64,000 bases of DNA from an uncultured Bacteroidales bacterium (GCA_902775375.1 CACYLU010000002.1:1-64000); one strand, 5' to 3'. Counted from the stretch's first letter, positions 44,259 to 55,176 are shown. Numbers and translations are program-made. The notes: generated from the sequence alone by a model not told the origin.

Positions 44259-44293
44259 ATTTGTTAGTCATTATGAATCAAAGAACTCATTTG

Positions 44294-44366
44294 AGCGGAA
44301 AACGAGACTCGGACTCGCGACCCCAACCTTGGCAAGGTTGTGCTCTACCAACTGAGCTATTTCCGC
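44294..44366 (-). tRNA. tRNA-Gly (GCC), copy 2
   Basis: Identical to the tRNA at 43969-44041, first in the four-tRNA minus-strand cluster (Gly, Leu-GAG, Leu-CAG, Gly). Confidence 0.95.
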
Positions 44367-44462
44367 ATTTCTTACTTGTTGCGGATGCAAAGGTAGGCAT
44401 TTTCTTGAAACCTACAAACTATTTTTAGAAAAAATGCAAAAAAAAATTTTTCAAAATCATGC

Positions 44463-45608
44463 TTAACACATGCGGTCACGATAATCCTCGTATTTGAATT
44501 CCTTATAAATCACTGCATTATTGTCAGTGGTCCACAAACCCAATGCTGGATGGTGAATACCGTTGAACATGGTAGTCTTGACCGTGGTGTAGTGTATCAT
44601 GTCTTCAAACACGATAAGTTCCCCTACATTCAATTCATGATCGAAGCTCCAGTTGCCCAAGAAATCACCACTTAGGCAAGAATTCCCACCTATTCTATAT
44701 ATATAAGGACCTTCGTTTCCCATCTTGGCACCAGTGATGACTGGTTGATATGGCATCTCTAGACAATCGGGCATGTGGCATGTAAAGCTAACATTCACGA
44801 TAGCTGTCTTTATCCCATGGTTCTCCACTACGTCCACTACTTTAGATATCAATACCCCTGTTTCCCATGCAAAAGCGGAACCTGGCTCAAGGATAATCTT
44901 GAGATGTGGATATAATGTATGCAGTTTTTTTAATACACTAATCAGATGCTTTACATCATAGTCTTTGCGTGTCATAAGGTGTCCACCTCCTAAATTGAGC
45001 CATTTCAACTGTTGTAACCACTCATTGAACTTTGGAATGAGATGCTCTAAGGTGTGTTCTAAAGCGTAAGATGATGATTCACAATGACAATGACAATGGA
45101 ATCCATCGATACCGACAGGCAGTTTATCAGGTATTTGTTCAGCAATAAGACCGAATCGTGAACCAGGGGCACAAGGGTTATATAGCTCCGTTTCTATTTC
45201 TGAGTATTCAGGATTGATTCGCAAACCACAAGAAATAGATCCGTCATATGCCTCTACTTTAGGGTAGAAGCGTTCAAATTGTGAAAGTGAATTAAAGGTG
45301 ATGTGACTGCTATATCGCAGGATATCACCAAACTCCTGCTCTGTATAGGCTGGTGAGTAGGTGTGTGCCTTACTGCCAAACTCCTCGAATGCCAAGCGTG
45401 CTTCATAGAGTGAGCTAGCTGTCGTGTGTCGAATGTATTCACGGAAGATGGGAAATGACTTCCACAAGGCGAAAGCCTTGAAAGCAAGAATTATCTCTAC
45501 ATCAGCTTCATCAGCTACATACTTGATGAGTCGCAAGTTTTTTCGCAGTAAATCTTCCTCCATGATGTAGCAAGGGTTGGGAAAACGGCCGTAATCTATC
45601 ATTGTCAT
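44463..45608 (-). CDS. nspC: carboxynorspermidine decarboxylase
   Basis: Makes norspermidine or spermidine from the carboxylated precursor; the main last step of polyamine synthesis in gut Bacteroidales. The 381-residue pyridoxal-phosphate enzyme of the alanine racemase fold type III has the cofactor lysine in ILAFKAFALW near residue 43, INPEYSEIETELYNPCAPGSR (two parts), GFHCHCHCESSSY, NLGGGHLMTRKDYD, EPGSAFAW and the conserved MPDCLEMPYQP. The ATG two codons downstream is an alternative start. The matching dehydrogenase gene is not adjacent. Confidence 0.95.
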   Translation of the reverse strand: MTMIDYGRFPNPCYIMEEDLLRKNLRLIKYVADEADVEIILAFKAFALWKSFPIFREYIRHTTASSLYEARLAFEEFGSKAHTYSPAYTEQEFGDILRYSSHITFNSLSQFERFYPKVEAYDGSISCGLRINPEYSEIETELYNPCAPGSRFGLIAEQIPDKLPVGIDGFHCHCHCESSSYALEHTLEHLIPKFNEWLQQLKWLNLGGGHLMTRKDYDVKHLISVLKKLHTLYPHLKIILEPGSAFAWETGVLISKVVDVVENHGIKTAIVNVSFTCHMPDCLEMPYQPVITGAKMGNEGPYIYRIGGNSCLSGDFLGNWSFDHELNVGELIVFEDMIHYTTVKTTMFNGIHHPALGLWTTDNNAVIYKEFKYEDYRDRMC

Positions 45609-45691
45609 TCAATTATTTATGATGCAAAGGTAACAAATATTAAAAAAATATATCTATATTTGAACCATGAAAAACCAATAAATCTTATATC

Positions 45692-46609
45692 ATGAAAAAA
45701 ATATTCATTTTTTGTACTGCTTTTATGATGGCAGAATTAACGCAGGCACAGTTTCCTGCTAATTTGAACGAAGACCTATGGCAGCAGGGCATGAATAGGA
45801 CCTATGTTACAGGTAATGCAATTGATATAGAATTATGGCCTAATGGTGCGCCTAACAGTAATGGGGTAGTGTACGACCAACCTGTCAAGGCAGGACAAGG
45901 AACCATTGACCTGAAGCCAGGTTTGAAAGTGGTGCTCCCTCCTAAAAGCGATAAACCATCGAAAGCAGTAGTTATTTGTCCTGGTGGTGGGTATGCTATG
46001 TTAGCCACTATGCATGAAGGCATCATGTGGAATTTTTTCTTCTCACGTGAGAATGTGGCTACCATCATGTTGACTTACCGTTTGCCACACGGGCATCATG
46101 AAGTGCCTGCCAGTGATGTTTATCAGGCAATTCGCATTGTGAAAGAGCATGCCAAAGAGTGGAATATCGACCCGGATCAGATTGGTGTCATGGGTTCATC
46201 TGCAGGTGGACATCTGGCATCTACAGTAGCTACTCATGCATCAGATGATGTACGTCCAGCTTTTCAGATATTGTTCTATCCTGTCATTACTATGGACAAA
46301 CGCTATACCCATATGGGTACACACGATAACTTAATTGGCAAGGATGCTACCCCTGAGATGGAGAAATTGTACAGCAATGAGAAGCAAGTTACAGAGAAGA
46401 CATCTCGAGCTTTCATCGTGTTGGCTGATGATGACGATGTAGTACCATCAATTAACTCTGCCTGGTATTTTGCTGCTTTGAAGGACCATGGTGTGCCTGC
46501 TAATATGCATGTATATCCTACAGGGGGACATGGATTCGGAAATTCACAGTCGTGGAAGTACAATGCAAATATGTTGACCGATTTGGCTGATTGGTTGCAT
46601 AGCTTTTAG
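45692..46609 (+). CDS. secreted alpha/beta hydrolase (esterase)
   Basis: A 305-residue periplasmic or secreted hydrolase with a signal peptide (MKKIFIFCTAFMMAELTQAQ). Oxyanion-hole motif CPGGGYAML near residue 93, nucleophile elbow GSSAGGHLAS near residue 170, acid ADDDDVVP, and catalytic His in TGGHGFG near the end. It resembles Bacteroidetes acetyl-xylan or feruloyl-type esterases that act on plant polysaccharides, but no polysaccharide-utilisation neighbours are present, so the substrate is open. Confidence 0.88.
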   Translation: MKKIFIFCTAFMMAELTQAQFPANLNEDLWQQGMNRTYVTGNAIDIELWPNGAPNSNGVVYDQPVKAGQGTIDLKPGLKVVLPPKSDKPSKAVVICPGGGYAMLATMHEGIMWNFFFSRENVATIMLTYRLPHGHHEVPASDVYQAIRIVKEHAKEWNIDPDQIGVMGSSAGGHLASTVATHASDDVRPAFQILFYPVITMDKRYTHMGTHDNLIGKDATPEMEKLYSNEKQVTEKTSRAFIVLADDDDVVPSINSAWYFAALKDHGVPANMHVYPTGGHGFGNSQSWKYNANMLTDLADWLHSF

Positions 46610-46710
46610 TTGATAAATCTTTATTATTCGTTGTTATTTTGTCTGTAACGAATTAAACTTTTTTATTCCATCGTTGTCTAATATAGTATATTAAACAATA
46701 TAAGAAGATT

Positions 46711-47286
46711 ATGAAAAAGCTATTACTAACATGCGGTACCTTGTTATTTATGACATTAGGCATGGCTCAGAATCCTGGTGCTCCTCAGGCAGGTCAGGTT
46801 GGACCTCAAGGTGGTCAACGTCCACAGCGAATGACAATTGATCAGGTTAATGCTAAGATGCAAGAAGAACTGAAACTCGATGCTGATCAGATGAAAGAAG
46901 TTGCAAAACTAAACAAGAAGTACTCTTCTCTTTACGAGGGTATGGCCATGGGTAGTGCTGCCAGTGGTGGTCGTCCTATGGGTGGTGGTCGCCCTATGGG
47001 TGGCGGAGGTGATTTTGGTGGAGGTGACTTCGGCGGTGGTGCCCCTATGGGTGGTGGCATGGGCAATGCCAATAGCGTACGTTTTACTCCTTCACGAACT
47101 ACTCCTGAACAGCTTGCAAAGAAGCAACAGCTCCAACAGGAGGCTTATGAGAAGAAACTGAAAAAGATTCTCTCGGAAGAGCAGTATGCTACTTACGAGA
47201 AGGTATTTCCTGCACTGATGCCTAAGCCTGGACAGAGACCTGGCGGTGGTCAAGGTCGTCCACAAGGAGGTCCACAAGGCAACTGA
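46711..47286 (+). CDS. DUF4890-like periplasmic protein with Gly-rich middle
   Basis: A 191-residue exported protein with signal peptide MKKLLLTCGTLLFMTLGMA. Two helical segments (IDQVNAKMQEELKLDADQMK near 44 and PEQLAKKQQLQQEAYEKKLK near 132, followed by ILSEEQYATYEKVFPAL) have the alternating pattern of Spy/CpxP and DUF4890 proteins. They are separated by a Gly/Met/Pro stretch (GGGRPMGGGGDFGGG), and a Gly/Pro/Gln-rich tail follows. Function unknown; chaperone-like or metal-sensing roles are only analogies. The glycine repeat uses GGT triplets and is likely length-variable. Confidence 0.78.
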   Translation: MKKLLLTCGTLLFMTLGMAQNPGAPQAGQVGPQGGQRPQRMTIDQVNAKMQEELKLDADQMKEVAKLNKKYSSLYEGMAMGSAASGGRPMGGGRPMGGGGDFGGGDFGGGAPMGGGMGNANSVRFTPSRTTPEQLAKKQQLQQEAYEKKLKKILSEEQYATYEKVFPALMPKPGQRPGGGQGRPQGGPQGN

Positions 47287-47301
47287 TTATGCTGGTTCAC
47301 T

Positions 47302-47330
47302 AAAGGCTGCAGTAATGCAGCCTTTATTAT
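47302..47330. terminator. bidirectional terminator between DUF4890-like gene and recR
   Basis: AAAGGCTGCA-GTAA-TGCAGCCTTT followed by ATTAT; its end touches the recR stop codon. Confidence 0.8.
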
Positions 47331-47947
47331 AATTCATTTATTTGGTAGGGCATTCTGTTAATGATGGAACGTCCTAAGGTTATTTCATCGGTATATTCCA
47401 GTTCGTCACCCACACTAACGCCGCGTGAAAGCACGCTGAGCTTTACGGGATAATCCTTTAGTCTACGTGAGATGTAAAAGCTAGTGGTATCGCCCTCCAT
47501 TGTTGTACTCAAGGCAAAGATAACTTCTTTAATGTCGCCTTGTGCTACACGTTCTATTAAGCTATCAATCTCAAGATTCTTGGGGCCCAAACCGTCCATT
47601 GGACTTATAATTCCTCCCAATACATGGTAAAGGCCATTATATTGCTGTGTAGCTTCGATAGCCATGACATCTCGTATATTCTGTACCACACAGACAATGG
47701 CACTATCTCGCTTAGGGTTAGAGCAAATGTTACAGACGTCTGAGTCGCTAATGTTGTGGCAAACCTTGCAGTATTTCACTTCGCGTTTTAGCTGGATAAT
47801 GGAATTGCCAAATGCTTCTACAGCAGCTTGCTCTTGCTTCAATAAATGCAACACTAGACGCATAGCAGTCTTGTTGCCTACACCGGGTAACTTGGCAAAC
47901 TCACAGACTGCTTTTTCCAGTAACAATGAAGGATATTGGTTTTTCAT
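47327..47947 (-). CDS. recR: recombination protein RecR
   Basis: Works with RecO/RecF to load RecA at gaps. The 206-residue protein has the helix-hairpin-helix [18 protein letters not shown] near residue 19, the zinc motif [16 protein letters not shown] near residue 59, and a Toprim domain ([14 protein letters not shown], then [15 protein letters not shown]). Normal length. It lies 2 bases after addB, so it is cotranscribed with the AddAB genes. Confidence 0.97.
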   Translation of the reverse strand: MKNQYPSLLLEKAVCEFAKLPGVGNKTAMRLVLHLLKQEQAAVEAFGNSIIQLKREVKYCKVCHNISDSDVCNICSNPKRDSAIVCVVQNIRDVMAIEATQQYNGLYHVLGGIISPMDGLGPKNLEIDSLIERVAQGDIKEVIFALSTTMEGDTTSFYISRRLKDYPVKLSVLSRGVSVGDELEYTDEITLGRSIINRMPYQINEL

Positions 47948-47949
47948 AC

Positions 47950-50826
47950 CTAATCTTTTTTTATCTTACATAATTGACTGTAGTCGCACCAACGGCAGGC
48001 ATTAGGGCGATTTTCAGTTTGCTTAAAAGGAATATCACGGTCAAATATTTCATAGAGTAATGCCTGCAGATGCTCACGGAAATCGGCATCCAATAGGTTG
48101 AAATCGCTTACTTTCTCCTTGTTGAAGATGATATCGGTAGTAAAACTGTTGGAAGCTGCTCGATGAATGAGCAACAGTCCTGGGGATACTTTTTGTGCTT
48201 GTTTGTGGCACATCACTGAAGCATAGAGAAAGGTCTGGAAAATGCGATGGTCACGATGTTTGCCCTTAAATATAGATTCCATATCGGTAGCCTTGGGTGC
48301 CATTCCACCTGTCTTATAATCGATGATACGCAACACGCCGTCTTTGCAGTCCATGCGGTCGATGGTGCCACCTACTTTTATATGCAACGTCTTGTCGGGC
48401 ATGGGTACCACGAAAGTTTCTGTAACGACTTTTTCTATATCTACTAACGTAAATGGTACATATTTTAGATCATATCGGATAAGATTTTCCAGATAGCGTA
48501 TGATGACATTACGATTTATTTGTTGTGTGCCGTTGTAGGCAGCCCGCTCATTCTCAGAAATTTTGAAAAAGAGGTGCTTGAATGCATTATCTACATAACT
48601 ATAAAGGCGACGCTTGTCTTTCTGTACGGCTTCTAAATCAGATGCGTTGATGACATTCCCATGAGCTGTAAGGTCTTTATAAAGTTTCTCTGCTGCCTCA
48701 TGGAAGATGCTGCCAAATACTGCATTATCAATTTCGGAAGAAACTTCGACAGGCTTTCGTATATGTGCTACATACTTAAAATAGAAACTGAGCGGACAGT
48801 TCAAATAAGTATTTAGAGCTGAAGGTGAGATGTACCATTCTTCCTGTTGCGGATTGGCGTAATTTTCCACTAGAAAGTCGTAAATTTCTTTCGTTTTATC
48901 TACAACAATCTCTCTTTCGTGGGCAGGTGACTGTCCTGCTTGCAGTTGTTGCAGGGTAATGTTGTAGGGCGACTCTGTGAGCAGTTGCAGCATGAAACGT
49001 GACATCTCCCCGCGGTTCAGTCCTTCTGTAGATGTGTTGTACATGAATGTCACAGTTTCTGCCCGTTGTATGAGACGGTAGAAGTAGTAGGCATAGACTG
49101 AGTTTTTATGTTCAATTGTAGTAAGACCAAAAGCCTTACGCAGATTGTAAGGAATAAACGATGCATTACTCTCTGCTTTAGGCAACTGACCTTCGTTTAC
49201 AGATAGTAGGAGTAAATTTTTGAAGTCCAGGTTTCTGGTTTCCAGTACGCCCATGATTTGTAACCCTATAGCAGGCTCACCATGGAACGGGATGGATGCT
49301 CCCCCGAAGATGCGTTTGAGCAGCTTGCATAAAGTGAGGGTTTTTACATTAAGATCTCCTTGCTGAATAAGTGTCAGTATACGGTTGATTATTGTATAAC
49401 TTTTAAACAGCGATTCACGATATAGTTGTGAAAAGAAATCAACCTCTTCTTTCCCCTTTTCATTACGGAACAAGGTGGTGACTTCAAGTAACATTTTCAA
49501 TAAGTATGAGCAAAGAGCTTGGTTGCTTGTGACAGGTGTGAAAGCTTTGTCAAGGAAAGTGTCCGCTTTCAGTTCAGAGGGTAAAGGAAAGAAACGGTTC
49601 TTGTTAGTCAATTCTCTTTCTATTGAAGTCGCTGCATCAGACAGCTGTCTAGTATAAGGATGGCGGAGGAATGCAATTACTGATTCATAGATATAATGCC
49701 CGTTATTGACGTCATAACCGATAGTTTGTAAATCAGTCAAAGCATTGATAAAACTAAAAATAGGTGTCTGCGACAAAGGAAAACCCATAGTGATATTGAT
49801 ATGTTGCACACCTTCTGGTAAAGCATGTAATACAGGTAGCAGTAGACTTTCATTGCATAATACAACTGCATTTTCTTTTTCTTTTCCTATACTTTTTAGT
49901 CGAGTATACCACTGTGGAATATAACGTGCTTGTGCATTCTCGGTTGGAGATGCGATATAGGTTATCTGTTTTGGTTGTTGCATCTGTTGGAAATGTTCTT
50001 TGCTAAGCGCATTAGGGAACAGTTGTATGTTCCGCAAGATGAACTCACCAGCTTCATGTGAATATGGAATAGTCGCTTCATGAGGTAGGGTGGTGTAGCT
50101 AGTGTCATAGTCCCAGTAAAACAAAGCCTTGCCTGCCTCTTGTAAACGACTGAATAGGGTGGTTTCTACACGGCTTAAAACATTGAAACCTACAAATACT
50201 AGATGATCATAAGGTAATCGGTTAATATCTAAGTGTTCAATAATGTCACGGTAAAGCATACCCTCGTAAGCGATGCCCAACTCTTTCAAATTATGGCGAA
50301 AATGCTGATATATGGCACCCAACTTATTCCAAATCTCGCTGAAATGTTGCTTCAGTTCTGAAGATTTTTCCATGGAAAAGTTACTGAAGAATTGACGAAT
50401 TGCTTCTTGTTGATCGGTAGAAAGATAGCTTAAGTCTTCCAATTCTTTTAAATCTTGCAGATTGCTAAACAACTGTGTGGCATCGGCCATATTCTTATCT
50501 ACATCATCAAAATCGCTGATCAGCAGTTCGCCCCAATAGTAGAAATCATCGAGTGATTCCTTGCTTTGTGTCTCATGACAATATACTTTGTATAATTCAC
50601 ATACTAGGCGTATAGGATCACCAATCTTCAGCGAAGAAAGGGAAGTGAATAGTTGTTGAATACTAATGTATGAAGGAGACCATACTGGAGTGGATGCCTG
50701 TCGGGCCAAGTGCTCGCTAAAAAACAGACTGGCTCGCTTGTTAGGGAACACTACTGCCGTTCGCGACAAGTCATTGCCTATCCTTTTATATAGGTCATGG
50801 GCTACTATTTCTAGGAATGTACTCAT
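47950..50826 (-). CDS. addB: AddB-like helicase-nuclease subunit
   Basis: A 958-residue partner of AddA in end-resection of double-strand breaks. The N-terminal part is helicase-like but degenerate ([18 protein letters not shown]). The C-terminal PD-(D/E)xK nuclease has [42 protein letters not shown] and closes with [15 protein letters not shown]. The cysteine before the nuclease plus the three at the end fit the iron-sulfur staple of AddB. The 4-base overlap with addA supports a complex. Bacteroidetes AddB is divergent, so the gene symbol is by family and context. Confidence 0.88.
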   Translation of the reverse strand: MSTFLEIVAHDLYKRIGNDLSRTAVVFPNKRASLFFSEHLARQASTPVWSPSYISIQQLFTSLSSLKIGDPIRLVCELYKVYCHETQSKESLDDFYYWGELLISDFDDVDKNMADATQLFSNLQDLKELEDLSYLSTDQQEAIRQFFSNFSMEKSSELKQHFSEIWNKLGAIYQHFRHNLKELGIAYEGMLYRDIIEHLDINRLPYDHLVFVGFNVLSRVETTLFSRLQEAGKALFYWDYDTSYTTLPHEATIPYSHEAGEFILRNIQLFPNALSKEHFQQMQQPKQITYIASPTENAQARYIPQWYTRLKSIGKEKENAVVLCNESLLLPVLHALPEGVQHINITMGFPLSQTPIFSFINALTDLQTIGYDVNNGHYIYESVIAFLRHPYTRQLSDAATSIERELTNKNRFFPLPSELKADTFLDKAFTPVTSNQALCSYLLKMLLEVTTLFRNEKGKEEVDFFSQLYRESLFKSYTIINRILTLIQQGDLNVKTLTLCKLLKRIFGGASIPFHGEPAIGLQIMGVLETRNLDFKNLLLLSVNEGQLPKAESNASFIPYNLRKAFGLTTIEHKNSVYAYYFYRLIQRAETVTFMYNTSTEGLNRGEMSRFMLQLLTESPYNITLQQLQAGQSPAHEREIVVDKTKEIYDFLVENYANPQQEEWYISPSALNTYLNCPLSFYFKYVAHIRKPVEVSSEIDNAVFGSIFHEAAEKLYKDLTAHGNVINASDLEAVQKDKRRLYSYVDNAFKHLFFKISENERAAYNGTQQINRNVIIRYLENLIRYDLKYVPFTLVDIEKVVTETFVVPMPDKTLHIKVGGTIDRMDCKDGVLRIIDYKTGGMAPKATDMESIFKGKHRDHRIFQTFLYASVMCHKQAQKVSPGLLLIHRAASNSFTTDIIFNKEKVSDFNLLDADFREHLQALLYEIFDRDIPFKQTENRPNACRWCDYSQLCKIKKD

Positions 50827-53800
50827 ATTTTTTCTATCAGATTTTCATCTACATACCATAGATAACCTGTAATATTTTGATAGTGCATGCGAGTAAGTAA
50901 ATCAATGTAGGTTTGCACTTGTTCATGGTGTCTTCGTTTGGGCTTCCCAAATTTGAAATCGATCACCACTATTTTGTCATCACGCAGCATGATACGATCG
51001 GGCCTGCGTTGCTGTAAACCATCATCAGTCATCCAGATAATTTCCTGCTCGTTGAATAATTGCCAACTACCATCGTACCATGGTTGTATTTCTGGATTTG
51101 CAAAGGCACGATTTACTACATCGCGTATCTCTTGTTCGCTTACCACTCCTCCAATAATTCCTTCTGCCACCAAACAACTGATGGCTGGCTCGATATCGGA
51201 TTTGGTGCGTATAGATGCAAATAATGTATGCATGATGCTACCTCGGTTCATGAAACGTTGTGAAGACTCTGAATCGTCTATGCCGGCAATAAAGTCGGCA
51301 GATCTGTTGGACTCACGGAATTCAATGTCAGGGTGCTGACTCACCATATTGATGTTCAGCGCCTGGGGACGTTGAGCCAATTTGTTACTGGATGCCTTCA
51401 ACTTTTTACCTTGATAAGACATAAGTTGTCCGTATTCGAAAATATGACTGTCTTCACTCCATCTTGCTCCAAGTGGAGAGGCAATCTTAGGAATGCAAAC
51501 ATTTAATAGTTCACTAATCCTTCCTTTTTTTGTGTCTTGATTGCTAAATATAATCATATTCTTTTCTGCTCTTGTCAAGGCAACGTAAAGGATGTTCAGA
51601 TTATCAACCCAAAGCTGTAAGCGTTCGCGCAGAAAATCATCTTTATATATCGATTGTAGCATCTTTTCGGAATATCTTACAGGTACCATGTCTAGTGTGT
51701 TGTATGGCGCAGCCAGTGGTGAGCACCACACTAATTGTTCCATATTAGAGTCTAAGGTCATAGACCAGTCACAGAAGGGTATCAGTACCGTATGAAATTC
51801 CAATCCTTTGGCAGCATGGACTGTCATAATCTGAATCCCGTCAGTCTCACCGCTAGGAATAGTTTGGTTGCATAGCTTATCGTCCCAATACTGCAAGAAA
51901 GCAGTCAAGTCCGACGAGTGATTGTTGAGGTATTCGTTTACGGCATCGTAGAATTTAAATAAATAAGCATCCTGCTGCTCGATCGTATGTAGTGAGAATA
52001 TGCTGAATAGCTCTTCTATTAACTCGTACAATGGCATCTGCAGCAATTCATCCCTGCGTTCAAGAAAAGTTGGAGGCAACGATTCTTCTTCAGCAGTAGT
52101 AAGAAAGGCATACAGATTAGTAATATCTCGTTTTAGTACCTGTTGCTGATAGTCTGTCCTCAATGCAGCCTCTGCTATATGGTCTTCTTTGTTAGAAAGA
52201 TATCTTAATGCATTGATAATAATATGTATGGAAACTGATGTGTCCAATCTGAAAGCTTCGTTAGAAACCACTGGAATGTGCAACTCTCTGTCGAACCATG
52301 TGGCAATGTTGCCTAATTGTCGTTTGCTTCGTAATAAAATCACAATTTGATTTAGGGGGATGCCGTTCTGTTGTAGACGTTTCACTTCTTCCCCTAACGC
52401 ACATATGGTGTTTTCATTATATTTGTCACCGTCCTCGCCTTTGCTGATGAATGTGACCTTCACATAGCCTGCCTCTTGCTCTTTCTTTGAGATCTGTTCC
52501 AAATCACTATAAGCATTGAGTAACGGTTGACAATCTTCTTGCAATTCATCTTTGTATTGCAGGTTTAATACATCTATGATTTTATTAAACAATTGATTGT
52601 TAAAGTTGACGATGTGTAGCTCACTGCGGTAGTTGTATATAAGAGGTTTGATGCGTACTTTATTAGGCATTTCCTGCTCGCGCATGTTGTTAAGGATGTT
52701 CCAGTCACCATTGCGCCATCTATAGATGGACTGCTTTACATCGCCTACAATCAAACTATCGGAACCTTGTGCAAGTCCTTCATCTATCAATGGTTTGAAG
52801 TTGTTCCACTGCATACGACTGGTATCTTGAAACTCGTCAATCATGATGTGAGTGATGTTGGCACCTATCTTCTCGAAGATAAATGCAGAGTCCCTATCGC
52901 TGATAAGATTGGATAACAGTTGATTTGTGTCGGCTAGCAAGAAACGGTTCTTGTCATGATTCTCATCAGTAACAGCCTCTCGGATGGCATTGATAAGTTG
53001 TAACTGATACAGGTATCGGGTACTCATGTCGCAACTACGACAGATGTTTACTGCTTGAGTGCGATATTGTTCTGCTTCGTTAAGTAGAGGTAATAGTTCG
53101 TTTTGCACGATTTGAAGCACATGTGCTTTCTGCTTAGATTTGGCATTAATCCAACAATAGGCATCTTGCATACGCTCTTCTATTCGTGTGCCAGGCATTT
53201 TGTCTCCATCAAATGTATCTTTATTCAACTTCTCAAAATAGCCAATAACCGACGATGCATGTTTCAAATCAGTGTCGAAAATTTGGTGATTGTTCAAGAT
53301 ATTTGCAAAGCGCTGCCCGAATGTTTCTAACTTATTAATAGTTTCTTGTTTGAGAATTTTGAGCTGGTGCTGGTATTGTTTGATGACTTTACTATCTTTC
53401 AATTGTTTATGTAGCAACTTGCCTTTTTCTACGAAGCCTTCATCAAAGATATGTTTGCCAAAAGACTTTAATTCATCATCTACTTGCCAACGTGTTGCAT
53501 CATTGATCTTCATCTCGATATAGCTAAGTATCCAAGACAACTCATTAGAGTGTTCATCGAGACGGGCAATCATATGATCTACTACTTCATCTAATACAGA
53601 GGTGGTATCCAATTCAACATTCAGATTTGATCCAATACCTAATTCACGTGCTAAGTTGCGTATGACAGTCTGGAAAAAAGAGTCGATAGTAGTAACTTGA
53701 AAACGGTTATAGTCATGTAAAATACGATGCAAGGCATCACCAGCTCGCTGCCTTATATCATTGGTGTTGAATGAATGTCCTAACTCTTGCAGTCGCTTCT

Positions 53801-54023
53801 CCAATGCCTCTAGATAAGGTGCAGAATCAGCATCACCTTGCCAAATCCCCCATAGTTGTTGTAGAATACGTTCCTTCATTTCTGCGGTAGCCTTATTAGT
53901 GAAGGTTACGGCTAGTATGTGTCTGTAGGCTAGTGGGTTAATAATAAGCAATTTGATATACTCCACCGCCAAGGTGAAGGTCTTGCCAGAACCTGCTGAT
54001 GCCTTATAAATGAGTAATTCCAT
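50823..54023 (-). CDS. addA: AddA-like UvrD helicase-nuclease
   Basis: A 1066-residue ATP-dependent exonuclease subunit. Walker A ASAGSGKTFTLAVEYIKLL at the start, AVTFTNKATAEMKERI, MIDEFQDTSRMQW (Walker B), VGDVKQSIYRWRNGD, NYRSELHIV, TVHAAKGLEFHTVLIP and YVALTRAEKN. The C-terminal nuclease has RRPDRIMLRDDKIVVIDFKFG. It heads the addA-addB-recR operon. The helicase part is typical; overall similarity to firmicute AddA is moderate. Confidence 0.92.
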   Translation of the reverse strand: MELLIYKASAGSGKTFTLAVEYIKLLIINPLAYRHILAVTFTNKATAEMKERILQQLWGIWQGDADSAPYLEALEKRLQELGHSFNTNDIRQRAGDALHRILHDYNRFQVTTIDSFFQTVIRNLARELGIGSNLNVELDTTSVLDEVVDHMIARLDEHSNELSWILSYIEMKINDATRWQVDDELKSFGKHIFDEGFVEKGKLLHKQLKDSKVIKQYQHQLKILKQETINKLETFGQRFANILNNHQIFDTDLKHASSVIGYFEKLNKDTFDGDKMPGTRIEERMQDAYCWINAKSKQKAHVLQIVQNELLPLLNEAEQYRTQAVNICRSCDMSTRYLYQLQLINAIREAVTDENHDKNRFLLADTNQLLSNLISDRDSAFIFEKIGANITHIMIDEFQDTSRMQWNNFKPLIDEGLAQGSDSLIVGDVKQSIYRWRNGDWNILNNMREQEMPNKVRIKPLIYNYRSELHIVNFNNQLFNKIIDVLNLQYKDELQEDCQPLLNAYSDLEQISKKEQEAGYVKVTFISKGEDGDKYNENTICALGEEVKRLQQNGIPLNQIVILLRSKRQLGNIATWFDRELHIPVVSNEAFRLDTSVSIHIIINALRYLSNKEDHIAEAALRTDYQQQVLKRDITNLYAFLTTAEEESLPPTFLERRDELLQMPLYELIEELFSIFSLHTIEQQDAYLFKFYDAVNEYLNNHSSDLTAFLQYWDDKLCNQTIPSGETDGIQIMTVHAAKGLEFHTVLIPFCDWSMTLDSNMEQLVWCSPLAAPYNTLDMVPVRYSEKMLQSIYKDDFLRERLQLWVDNLNILYVALTRAEKNMIIFSNQDTKKGRISELLNVCIPKIASPLGARWSEDSHIFEYGQLMSYQGKKLKASSNKLAQRPQALNINMVSQHPDIEFRESNRSADFIAGIDDSESSQRFMNRGSIMHTLFASIRTKSDIEPAISCLVAEGIIGGVVSEQEIRDVVNRAFANPEIQPWYDGSWQLFNEQEIIWMTDDGLQQRRPDRIMLRDDKIVVIDFKFGKPKRRHHEQVQTYIDLLTRMHYQNITGYLWYVDENLIEKI

Positions 54024-54108
54024 GCTTAATCAACTGCTTATATTTGGGGTAAGTCTTAACAGCATGGTAAAGATACAGGAAAAAAGCAGAAAAACCAAAA
54101 ATTAATGT

Positions 54109-54116
54109 TATCTTTG
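54109..54116 (+). promoter_or_regulatory. promoter -7 box for galE
   Basis: TATCTTTG fits TAnnTTTG and lies 26 bases before the ATG at 54142. It supports that ATG over the TTG at 54136. Confidence 0.5.
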
Positions 54117-54141
54117 CATCACGATATTAATATTTTTGGAG

Positions 54142-55176
54142 ATGAAGGAAAAGATTTTGGTAACAGGTGGAACTGGTTATATAGGTTCACATACGGTAGT
54201 GGAATTACAAAATGCAGGTTATGAAGTTGTGATTGTAGACAATCTCTCAAATTCGAAAGCTGATGTGGTGGATAGCATTGAACAAATAACAGGCATTCGT
54301 CCTGCATTTTATAATATTGACTGTTTGGATGCAACAGCCCTTAGGCTGATGGTACATAAACAGCGTGGAATCAAAGCTATCATTCATTTTGCAGCTAGCA
54401 AGGCAGTGGGAGAATCGGTAGAAAAGCCGCTAAAGTACTATCGGAATAATATCAATTCTTTGATTAACCTACTGGAATTAATGCCTCAGTTTAATATTGA
54501 GGGTATTGTTTTTTCTTCTTCATGTACAGTGTATGGTCAGCCTGATGTTTTGCCTGTAACAGAAGAGGCTCCTTTGAAACAAGCAGAGTCTCCTTATGGA
54601 CAGACTAAACAGATTTGCGAGCAGATTATTCGCGATACCGTTAAGTCGGGCTCACCTATTTCTTCTGTACTGCTGCGCTATTTTAACCCCATTGGGGCTC
54701 ATCCGAGTGGTTTAATAGGAGAACTGCCTAACGGGGTGCCACAGAACTTGGTGCCGTTTATCACGCAGACTGCTATAGGTATACGTGAACAGTTGAGTGT
54801 GTTCGGTGATGACTATGACACACCTGATGGTTCATGTATACGTGACTATATCAATGTGGTTGATTTGGCAAAGGCACATGTCTATGCTATAGATCGAATT
54901 TTGCAGCATAAACAGCAAGAAAAAGTAGAAGTTTTTAATATAGGTACAGGTAAGGGATTGTCTGTGTTGGAACTGGTACATGCTTTTGAAAAGAGTACTG
55001 GAATTAAACTGAACTATCGCATAACAGGGCGTAGGGCAGGTGATATCGTCAAAGTATGGGCAGACCCAAAGAAAGCAAACGAGGTGTTGGGTTGGAAAGC
55101 GCAAGAAACTATTGAGGATACCTTACGTTCTGCATGGAATTGGCAGGTAAAATTGAAAGAAAAGGGAGTTCAATAA
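54142..55176 (+). CDS. galE: UDP-glucose 4-epimerase
   Basis: Interconverts UDP-glucose and UDP-galactose. The 344-residue protein starts MKEKILVTGGTGYIGSHTVV. It shows the SSSCTVYGQPD catalytic segment, SPYGQTKQICEQI (Tyr-Lys), RYFNPIGAHPSG, and the DDYDTPDGSCIRDYINVVD loop that marks GalE rather than other SDRs. Monocistronic, with a 433-base gap after it. It feeds galactose into glycans but is far from the main sugar locus. Confidence 0.97.
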   Translation: MKEKILVTGGTGYIGSHTVVELQNAGYEVVIVDNLSNSKADVVDSIEQITGIRPAFYNIDCLDATALRLMVHKQRGIKAIIHFAASKAVGESVEKPLKYYRNNINSLINLLELMPQFNIEGIVFSSSCTVYGQPDVLPVTEEAPLKQAESPYGQTKQICEQIIRDTVKSGSPISSVLLRYFNPIGAHPSGLIGELPNGVPQNLVPFITQTAIGIREQLSVFGDDYDTPDGSCIRDYINVVDLAKAHVYAIDRILQHKQQEKVEVFNIGTGKGLSVLELVHAFEKSTGIKLNYRITGRRAGDIVKVWADPKKANEVLGWKAQETIEDTLRSAWNWQVKLKEKGVQ

